The translations under genes and the position numbers were made by a program. From Cephalopachus bancanus (Eukaryota > Chordata > Mammalia > Primates > Tarsiidae), in contig JAPVLO010000083.1 of assembly GCA_027257055.1 (NCBI GenBank), positions 1 to 64,000 of the forward strand: a stretch of DNA of 64,000 nt, read 5' to 3'. Below, in pieces: positions 55,956-64,000 of the stretch (position 1 is the first letter of the stretch; every line of letters starts with the position of its first letter). Below the pieces are notes generated by a model that saw nothing but the letters and a program-made list of their open reading frames with translations, was not told the origin of the DNA and did not search any database.

Positions 55956-56044
55956 GTGCTGGGATTATAGGTGTGAACCATTGTACCCGGCTATTATTTG
56001 TTAACTTTTTTTGAGTCAGTGTCTCTGGTCACCCAGACTGGAGG
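55956..56044 (-). mobile_element. Two Alu end scraps
   Basis: 55962-56000 is a left-arm end and 56009-56044 a right-arm start. Most of the element between is gone. Confidence 0.7.
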
Positions 56045-56213
56045 CCAGTCAGAAGTACAGAGTAGAATGGTGGTTACCAGGGGTTGGGGACGGGGTTTGG
56101 AGACATGTTGGTCAAAGGATACAAAATTTCAGTTAGAAGAAAGTTCAAGAGATCTATTGTACAACTAGTGACTATAGTTAATAATGCATTGTATTCTCAA
56201 AAATTACTGATTT

Positions 56214-56505
56214 TATTTTATTTTTTTGAGTTGGAGTCTCACTCAGTCGCCCAGACTGGAGTGCAGTGGCCACTCCCGGCCACCGCAGCCTCGACCTGCT
56301 GGGCTCCGGCGATCCTTCTGCCTCAGCCTTCCAAGTAGCTGGAACTACAGGCACGTGCTACCACACCCGGCTAATTTTTGATTTATTGTAGAGATGAGGT
56401 CTCGCCAAGTTGCCCAGGCAGGTCTCCAACCCGCAGGCTCAGGCAATTCACTCACTTCGGCCTCCCAAAGTGCTGGGATTACAGGCTGAGCCACCGAGCC
56501 TGGCC
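56214..56505 (-). mobile_element. Alu dimer in L1M, TSD
   Basis: CAAAAATTACTGATTTT before, CAAAAATTACAGATTTT after. Confidence 0.94.
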
Positions 56506-56521
56506 AAAAATTACAGATTTT

Positions 56522-56821
56522 AGCCAGGCGCGGTGGCTCATGCCTATAATCCCAGCACTTTGGGAGATAGAGGCGAGAGGATTGCCTGAGCCCACAGGTT
56601 CGAGACCAGCCTGGGCAACTTGGTGAGACTTCGTCTCTACAATAAATCAAGAAAAGTTAGCTGGGCGCGGTGGCATGCGCCTGTTGTTCTAGCTACTTGG
56701 AAGGCTGAGGTGGAAGCATTGCCTGAGCCTAACAGGTCAAGGCTGTGGTAGCCATCCATGAGCGTGCCATTGTACTTCAGCCTGGTGACAGAGTGAGACT
56801 CTGACTCAAAAAAAAAAAAAG
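56522..56821 (+). mobile_element. Alu dimer in L1M, TSD
   Basis: AAAATTACAGATTTT at 56507-56521 and 56822-56836, reusing the TSD of its neighbour. Confidence 0.94.
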
Positions 56822-56965
56822 AAAATTACAGATTTTGTCTTCATCAGAAAAATATGTCAGGTAATATATATATATTAGCTTCATTTAGCCATTCTACAAT
56901 GTATACATGTCAAAACATCATGTTGTACATGACATATAATTTTTGTCAATTTAAAAAATTAAAAA

Positions 56966-57489
56966 AAAACTACTGCAATTAAAAAAAGATTTTGACTTTG
57001 GAATTTTTACCTTCAAGTTAACATGCACACTTAAGAGACTAAGAGCTTCTGGATCTTTCGGGTGATGGCAGATGCTTTACTTTTATTTGGAAAGAGCCAA
57101 AGCTAAGAGTCTTTTTGATCTAGAATTTCTAACACATGTGAACTCTACATGCTTTCTCTAATTCTACCAGATGTAGCCGAATCATACATAGTGAGTCCAT
57201 CAACTATAGTTGCTTTAGTTACAGATTTCTTGCCTTCTATTATTATACAGGATGGATTCCAGATCCAGATGTTTTTTTGATTTGTGGTTTGCCCATTTCC
57301 TAGAAATTATCAAGAAAAGGTCTGGACTGGTGGGCCCTTTATCTTAGCTTGTCCTAGCAGATAGCATTGTTATACCACCCAATAAGTTAAACGCAATTAT
57401 CGGCAGACTCTGACCTAGTTAGTTTAGACTTTAGAGAGAAAAAGAGTTGAGTTGAAATGGAGGAAGAGTATTAGGGAAGCAGCATATGG
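56966..57489. other. No gene recognised
   Basis: Unique AT-rich DNA. Confidence 0.5.
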
Positions 57490-57697
57490 CTTGGAAAAAG
57501 TATTTTTTTTCATTTTCATTGTTTAATGTATTTCGTATTTCTCTCTATACTTTCTCTTTGACCTATGGGTTATTTACAAGTGTGGTTTAGTTTCCAAGTT
57601 TTGGTGATTTTTCCTCTTATATTTCCATTATTCATTTCTAGTTTGAGTCCACGTGGCCACAGGTAACACTCTATATATATATAATTTCCATTCTTTT

Positions 57698-57982
57698 TTT
57701 TTTTTTTTGAGTTGGAGTCTCACTCTGTTGCCCAGACTGGAGTGCAGTGGCCGCTCCCAGCCACTGCAGCCTCAACCTGCTGGGCTCCGGCGATCCTTCC
57801 GCCTCAGCCTTCCGAGTAGCTGGAATTACAGGCATGCGCTACCACGCCCGGCTGATTTTTTGATTTATTGTAGAGATGAGGTCTCGCTGCCCAGGCGGGT
57901 CTCGAACCCGCGGGCTCAGGCAATCCACTCACCTCAGCCTCCCAAAGGCGCGGGATTACAGGCTGAGCCACCGAGCCCGGCA
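57698..57982 (-). mobile_element. Alu dimer, young, TSD
   Basis: ATTTCCATTCTTTT on both sides. Confidence 0.95.
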
Positions 57983-57998
57983 ATTTCCATTCTTTTAA

Positions 57999-58251
57999 AC
58001 GCCTTTGGGAGGCTGAGGTGAGTGGATTGCCAGAGCCCGTGGGTTCGAGACCCGCCTGGGCAGTCTACAATAAATCAAAAAATCATTTGGTAGCGCATGC
58101 CTGTGTTTCCGGCTACTGGGAAGGCTGAGGTGGAAGGATCGCTGGAGCCCAGCAGGTCGAGGCTGCGGTGGCCGGGAGCGGCCACTGCACTCCAGTCTGG
58201 GCGACAGAGTGAGACCCCAACTCAAAAAAATGAAAAAATAAAAATTAAAAA
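57999..58251 (+). mobile_element. Alu, 5'-truncated, with linker deletion
   Basis: Starts at ACGCCTTTGGGAGG. A gap near 58063 and another at 58085. Confidence 0.9.
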
Positions 58252-58367
58252 AAAATTAAATTTTTGAGGGTTGTTTTATGGCCTCAACATAATATGACTC
58301 ACTTTGGTGTATGTTCTGTGGATAACTGAAAAGAATGCATATTTTTTTGTTGGGTGGAATGTTCTAA

Positions 58368-58709
<342 letters not shown>

Positions 58710-58849
58710 ACTCAAGGGTATGGGCAGAAAAAGATATACATTACTGCTATAGAGACTCAGGTACAATAAATCACTGGTTCCTATGGTCTGTATGTAGCAC
58801 ACACACAAGTCCAATTCTGATTTGTAGAAATTCCAGAAATTCAGATTAC

Positions 58850-59635
58850 TTGAAAAAATGTTATCACTTTATTTGTACACTTAAAAGTTGTACATAGAAA
58901 CTTATAATACAGTTCTGTAAAACTGTCAGGGAAAAGGGAGGGTGTTATTTTTTTTTGATTGATCATTAAGGAAGTTAGAGAAATAAAACAAAAACACAAT
59001 AAAGGTTTAAAAAATTTAAAGAACTTTTCAGGTATAAATTTTATAAATACAAAACAAATTCACAAATTACTCTGAATGCTAAATAAATATCTAGTTAATA
59101 AACTCAGACTCAATACCTCCAGCCAGCACTGGTACAGCACTTCCAGGATAGAAAATTGGATTCATTCATGTGTAGTGTTGAAAGGATATGTTCATTAAAC
59201 AATTTCTGGACATTTACACATTTTAAAAAACTGTGCTACAGCAGAAGAAGATTCATCTCTGTAGAGAAATCTCCCTTAATACCACAACTTCTAAAAGTCG
59301 TCAGTAACAAAATGATCCGTAAGTGAAAAAATATTTTCCAAGATACCTGGACACATGAATGATCTAAAAAATGTACAAAACCCTCTGTAAACCAGTACTG
59401 TATCCAATACATCTATCAAACTTATTAGAAACTGAACAAAACTGTAGCAAAGGAAATCTTTCCTACATTCTCCTGAGTGCTTAAGGGTAAATTGAGAATA
59501 TAGTGCAGGCCACACTTCCATGTGGTCAATCAGTTGTTATTGCTTTATACATATGTCTGCTTTAGAGCATGATTTAATGTTCCGTTTTCACGAACAATTT
59601 GTTTTTCCTCAAATATATCCTGCGGAAGGACAAAA
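58850..59635 (-). other. BAZ1A: BAZ1A 3' untranslated region
   Basis: Single-copy AT-rich DNA after the BAZ1A stop, without transposons. A minus-strand AATAAA lies at 58873-58868, so cleavage near 58850 would give a UTR of about 0.78 kb. The next repeat, an old Alu, ends at about 58709. Confidence 0.75.
58868..58873 (-). promoter_or_regulatory. BAZ1A: Likely BAZ1A poly(A) signal
   Basis: AATAAA on the minus strand at the lower edge of the unique 3' UTR block. Confidence 0.6.
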
Positions 59636-62285
59636 TTAGATTCGTGACTTTTTTGCAGCCGGTGGTGTGCTGACCTGGTCCACATTACTGGGTGTGACAT
59701 GGAGTCCAAGCTTTTGAGCCTGAATATGAAAAAACGCTTGAAGTCTAGTCCCAGCTTTTGCTTCACTGGTGTTACGAGGGTTGTATTCAAAGCAGTTCGA
59801 AAACATTAATTCAATATCATCAATAAACTCAGCTAGAGAGGAAAAAAGAAAACAAGATTAGAATGAAAGTACATACATTATAACTTTTTGTTTGTATCAT
59901 ATCTGGAAATGTCATTTAAAAAACAGAAGCCCACTTTTTTTCTTTAGAAAGATAAGACTGAAATAAGGTAGCAGAACTGAGGTTTAAATTTGCTTAATTA
60001 TAAACATTTAAAAACTGTTTTATTAAAACTGTGCAATTAGCCGGGCTTGGTGGCTCAGCCTGTAATCCCGTGCCTTTGGGAGGCTGAGGTGAGTGGATTG
60101 CCTGAGCCCGCGGGTTCGAGACCCGCCTGGGCAACTTGGCGAGACCTCATCTCTACAATAAATCAAAAAATCAGCCGGGCGTGGTAGCGCGTGCCTGTAG
60201 TTCCGGCTACTCGGAAGGCTGAGGCGGAAGGATCGCCGGAGCCCAGCAGGTCGAGGCTGCGGTGGTCGGGAGCGGCCGCTGCACTCCAGTCTGGGTAACA
60301 GAGTGAGACTCCGATTCAAAACAAAAAACAAAAAATAAAAAACAAAAAACAACAACAACAAAAAAACTGTACAATTATGTAATTTCATGTGTTATGTAAT
60401 TATAAAGAACCTCTTTGAATAAGATTAGATTCTATAAAATATCTCATTTCATCCTGATCCATCTTTCATCTCCATGTACACTAATAAGGATTTTAGGAAC
60501 TTTTTTCCCCCAACTCTAACCTAGAGTTAATTTGTTTTTTCCTCCCCATCTCCAAACCAGATTTGAACTTTTTAGAGATCCCTTGGGATGCTATTATACA
60601 ACTACATTAACATACATCATTCAAAACAAAGGAATAACAGCTTCTCCTTTAATCAACAATAATTATCAAAGAAAAACATGAATTACTTACATGCTAATTT
60701 ATATTCACATTTATTCACTTTTTCACGAATTATATTTAAGGCAATGGGCTTTTTGATGATGTCATAGTAGTCTGGGACCTGTAAAATAATTCCAGTATAT
60801 GTATTCACGCCGAAATTGGCAATAAGTGGTAAAATACATAACATTTTGCACTTAAAAATAGACTCATTATTAACTCCTGATTGCTATTATTCCATTAAAG
60901 TTACATAATATAGTTTCAGTCACTATATTAATGTAGAAGCCTATGTAATACCATTAAAAATGTTAACTATTTACTGTGAAAAGAAAAAAATTATGGCAGT
61001 GCTTGTGGCTCTTTCCTTCTCTCTCTACAGAGAAATACATATATATGTATATGTATCTATAAAAATTTGTCACTTGGACCAAAAGAAAAAAATTTTTTTT
61101 TGAGTTGGAGTCTCACTCTGTCGCCCAGACTGGCGTGCAGTGGCCGCTCCCGGCCACTGCAGCCTCGACCTGCTGGGCTCCGGCAATCCTTCCGCCTCAG
61201 CCTCCCAAGTAGCTGGAACTACAGGCGCGTGCTACCATGACTGGCTGATTTTTTGATTTATTGTAGAGATGAGGTCTTGCCACGTTGCCCAGGTGGGTCT
61301 CGAACCCACGGGCTCAGGCAATCCACTCACCTTGGCCTCCCAAGGCACAGGATTACAGGCTGAGCCTGGCTAGGAAAAATTTTTTTAAATGAGCACTACT
61401 GAATTTGTAGTAAGGAATAAAATGTATGTAACAAAGTTTAATTCAGGATAAAAACTACCCAGGAAAAGCGAGTCAAACTAAGATTTAATTTTTTAGATGC
61501 TATTTAATATTAACTAATCTTTCACATTCTTGCTCTGGAAATCTCAAAGCAGAATTCTGATGTCACTTCTCCATTCCGAAACCTCTGCCCACACACTGAC
61601 GAGTGAGACTCGTTACAACACAGTTGTGCCTGAGCCTTCCGAAGACACCCTCTCCTCCACTCAAACTAGCCCCACTCTCCACCTTCTCACTTCCAGGTGT
61701 TTAGCTTCTATTCCCTCTTCCCTGAACCATCCTTATTCCGTTTCTCACTGTTGAAATTCCATCTTTCTTCAATGACCAGTTCAAATAGTTCTTCCATAAA
61801 ATACTCTCTAACTTCCCTTATTTTCTCCCTCGGAAATGCTCATATCTATCTCCTTTTCTTCTCTACTTGTGTAATACCATGGTAACTTCTATCACAGCAC
61901 TATAACACTGTTCTACCTCTGCTAGACACCACGTCACATTCTGCCACACATAGACCAACTATGCTGTCTAACTTCATTATTTTCAGTACAGAAACTAGCC
62001 TTCCAAGTGGTTCCCCCTCCAAAAAAGATAGTGAATAGCAGATGTTTTGACTACTTCAAAGTTGCCACGCAGACTAAATCAGATAAAATACATGAACACA
62101 TTTTATCAAATTTAGTAATGTCAAATTTAGTAATGTCATTACCTGGATTTTAGAAACAAGTTTCAAAAAAGGCCAGCTGTCATCATGTCGTACCAATTCT
62201 ACAACAAGCTGTTCAAAAGCAGACAATTCATGAACTCCTCCCTGTCGACCAGAACTCCTTCGATTCAGTGTCACAGGAGATGACT
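59636..62285 (-). CDS. BAZ1A: BAZ1A (ACF1) C-terminal exons: bromodomain, partial gene
   Basis: Three minus-strand exons are readable: 62285-62143 (143 nt), 60778-60691 (88 nt) and 59832-59636 (197 nt including TAA at 59638-59636). Junction phases agree: CAG/GTAATG, CAG/GTC, CAT/GTAAGT and CTCTCTAG/CT. Together they encode about the last 141 residues. The protein starts near [16 protein letters not shown], passes through the bromodomain, and ends at KKSRI. Bromodomain marks seen are the WPF shelf (SWPFLKLV), the ZA-loop [11 protein letters not shown], and the acetyl-lysine-binding Asn in FEYNPRN. ACF1 pairs with the SNF2H ATPase in the ACF and CHRAC complexes, which space nucleosomes. The sequence matches human BAZ1A as remembered. 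All upstream exons (DDT, WAC, PHD regions) lie beyond the window. An alternative acceptor AG two bases further in (exon start 62283) is possible. Confidence 0.95.
60040..60366 (+). mobile_element. Alu dimer in BAZ1A intron, TSD
   Basis: AAAACTGTGCAATTA against AAAACTGTACAATTA. Antisense to BAZ1A. Confidence 0.94.
61096..61372 (-). mobile_element. Alu dimer in BAZ1A intron
   Basis: Sense to BAZ1A. The left-arm end is shortened. Confidence 0.92.
61500..62000 (+). other. BAZ1A intron, possible L2-like relic
   Basis: Pyrimidine-rich DNA with an L2-like order (CAGTTCAAATAGTTCTTCCATAAAA, CTCTCTAACTTCCC). Weak. Confidence 0.3.
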
Positions 62286-62487
62286 CTGAGTAAATAATTA
62301 AAACATTTGGGTGATAAAACAAAATGTTTGATTACCACAAGCTAAACAGATATTCAAATACAAACCCAATTTAAGCAGAAAATAGACATTCTACATTGAG
62401 AGGTTAACTAATTTACTTTCTGAGAGATATGGAAATCTGGACCAAATATTTATTATTTCCTTTTTGATCTTAAAAATTTCCAGTTGA

Positions 62488-62641
62488 GGCTATTGCCTTA
62501 CTAGATTCTGGTGTGTGATGTGCTCTTTGAGCTATGGCTGATGCATGTTTCCTGGCTTTGGCCCCTTTTCCTACCTTGGAGAGGTGAATCTCCTCTTTCT
62601 TTCTCTCTACTTTAAAAATAAACTATATTTTCCAATTAAAA
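62488..62641 (+). mobile_element. Second short polyadenylated retroposon family, copy B, perfect TSD
   Basis: About 150 bp, alignable along its length with 41.47-41.65 kb (shared TTTGAGCTATGG, CTTTGGCCCC, AATAAACTATATTTTC). AATAAA is at 62617-62622 with an A tail after it. It is flanked by a perfect 16-bp TSD AAAAATTTCCAGTTGA at 62472-62487 and 62642-62657. The source RNA is not identified. Confidence 0.75.
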
Positions 62642-62765
62642 AAAATTTCCAGTTGAATTAAACTTTCATTGGGAATAGATTGTAAAAAGAGTGTGATGCA
62701 AAAGGAAAATCTAGAACACAAAGTTTGTGGATTACTTTTACTCAAATTTATTCACAATACTTTAA

Positions 62766-63000
62766 TTTTTTTTTGGGGGGGGGAGTCTCACTCTGGGCTG
62801 GGATCAGGTGATGCTTCCGCCTTCCAAGTAGCTGGAATTACAGGCATGTTCCACCAAGTCCAGCTAATTTTTGATTTACTGTAGAGATGAGGTCTTGCCA
62901 AGTTGCCCAGGTTGGTCTTGAATCCATCGGCTCAGGCAGTCCTCTCACCTCTGACTCCCAAAGTGCTGGGATTATAGGTGTGAGCCTACTGCGCCTGCCC
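62766..63000 (-). mobile_element. Alu with large right-arm deletion
   Basis: About 45 bp lost near 62797. G run in the head. Confidence 0.85.
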
Positions 63001-63152
63001 TCACAATACTTTTTCAACTATACTAAGCAATTCTCCAATATTTCCTAAAGCACATTGTTAAGAAAGTAACCTTTTCAGATCTAGAAGCTAGGCTTTACCT
63101 TGCATAATGGAAAAGCAATTCTCAATGATAAAGTAAAAGATTATTCTTATAG

Positions 63153-63438
63153 GCCAGGCAACAGTGGCTCAAACCTATAATCCCAGTACTTTGGGGGAGT
63201 ACAGTGCAGGAGAACCGCTTGAGCCCAGCCTGGGCAACATAGTAAGACCTCATCTCTATGAAAAAAATAAAAAAATAAGCTGAGCATTGTGGTGTGCGCC
63301 TGTAGTCTCAGCTACTTGGGAGGCTAGGGTGGAAGGATAGCTTGAGCCCAGGAGGTTGAGGCTACAGTAAGCCACAATCATGCCACTGTGCTTCAGCCTG
63401 GGTGACAGAGTAAGACTCTTGACTCAAAAAAAAAAAAG
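63153..63438 (+). mobile_element. Alu, old
   Basis: J-like, diverged. Confidence 0.85.
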
Positions 63439-63915
63439 ATCACGCTTATAAATCTTAATTTTAATATATGGAAAATTTTCTTAGAGCACAATGCTTTCTT
63501 ACAGACCAAGAAAGTAGTATAATGAAATCTAAGGTGTATACATTGGTAGGAAAGGGTAGTATGAATTCAGTATGAATTCTCTTCTTGCAGTGTCCACACA
63601 TTTCCCCCTTTATGTGTCTTAGAACCAGTTTGAGTAACTTCACAATTCAATTAAAAAGTTTTTTCTCACATAGTTTTTTGAATAAAAATGTTTCAGGCAT
63701 ATTATTTCTCCAAAAAGGCTAGAGAACTGGGGAAGAGCAAAACAGATAAGGGGATAGGAAAAGTCAAATTAGATCTTGATTGGTGCAAAATTATCACTTC
63801 CCTCCAAGACCTGACAATCTGATGACTGCATAAACAGATTATGTGCCATTCTTCACCCATGAATTCTTTAATCCTGCTGTGTCTGAACAATGCAATACAA
63901 CCTATCTACTGTTCT

Positions 63916-64000
63916 TTTTTTTGAGTTGGAGTCTTAACTCTGTCACTCAGGCTGGAGTACTGTGGCACAATCACAGTTCAATGCAGGCTCTATCTCCTGG
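63916..64000 (-). mobile_element. Alu cut by window end
   Basis: Right arm only, GAGTTGGAGTCTTAACTC start. Confidence 0.88.

Larger units (their letters stand above)
56045..56965 (+). mobile_element. L1MA/MB-like 3' end, interrupted
   Basis: GAATGGTGGTTACCAGGGGTTGG to a terminal stretch with AAAACATCATGTTGTACATGA and an A-rich end. Two Alus (56213-56505 and 56522-56821) lie inside. Confidence 0.8.
62286..64000 (-). other. BAZ1A: BAZ1A intron, continuing off the window
   Basis: No further BAZ1A exon is recognised. The stretch holds a short polyadenylated retroposon (62488-62641), three Alus and unclassified AT-rich DNA. Two short minus-strand open frames at about 63461-63643 and 63702-63890 have no resemblance to BAZ1A and no matching splice sites. 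Confidence 0.7.

Noticed and set aside
51136..57290. Shared CCAGATGTTTTTTTGATTT at about 51142 and 57265
   Set aside because: 19 bases, low complexity, flanks differ. May be chance or old L1 DNA.
63461..63890. Minus-strand frames as upstream BAZ1A exons
   Set aside because: No BAZ1A resemblance and no suitable acceptor or donor in phase.

Overview
This is vertebrate nuclear DNA, most likely from a strepsirrhine primate (lemur or loris group). About a hundred Alu elements, roughly 45% of the window, carry a middle linker reading CTACAATAAATCAAAAAAT and a 3' end reading GACTCCAACTCAAAA. Anthropoid Alus instead have CTACTAAAAATAC and CCGTCTCAAAA. Many copies are nearly identical and keep clean 10-17 bp target-site duplications (TSDs), so the family was active recently. 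Species cannot be told from the sequence alone.

Two protein-coding loci are present, both on the minus strand. CFL2 (cofilin-2, an actin-severing protein of muscle) is complete: four exons at 36770-35111 give a 166-residue protein, with a long 3' UTR down to about 32.75 kb and a strong CpG-island promoter at 36.3-37.3 kb. BAZ1A (ACF1, the large subunit of the ACF/CHRAC chromatin remodelers) is represented by its last three coding exons (62285-59636), which encode the C-terminal bromodomain, and by its 3' UTR to about 58.85 kb. The order matches human 14q13 (SNX6, CFL2, BAZ1A), so 1-32.7 kb would be the CFL2-SNX6 spacer and 37-58.8 kb the CFL2-BAZ1A spacer.

Everything else is intergenic or intronic DNA built from transposons. 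It holds strepsirrhine-type Alu dimers, free left monomers and right-arm fragments; old and nested L1 pieces (6.8, 7.4-8.8, 14.5, 21.7, 42.8-45.1, 46.6-47.6, 49.7, 51.2-52.2, 54.7-57, 57.5-58.4 kb); MIR and L2 relics; and two interrupted DNA transposons (11.4-12.4 and 53.6-54.6 kb). There is one processed retrocopy, the 5' part of SMARCE1 at 22.8-23.2 kb.

The most unusual content is mechanistic. (i) Two families of very short polyadenylated retroposons have the layout of an LTR R region (hairpin, pyrimidine tract, AATAAA, about 13-16 nt, A tail), and three copies have TSDs or nested poly(A) tails. (ii) In two independent places 105-216 bp of nearby single-copy DNA was copied into the middle of an Alu, one of them ending at a perfect hairpin. 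(iii) A 433-bp tandem array carries three Alus. (iv) The SMARCE1 retrocopy seems to derive from an intronically polyadenylated transcript. (v) A lone Alu left monomer has a perfect 17-bp TSD. CFL2 itself lies in a roughly 5.5-kb island free of young Alus.
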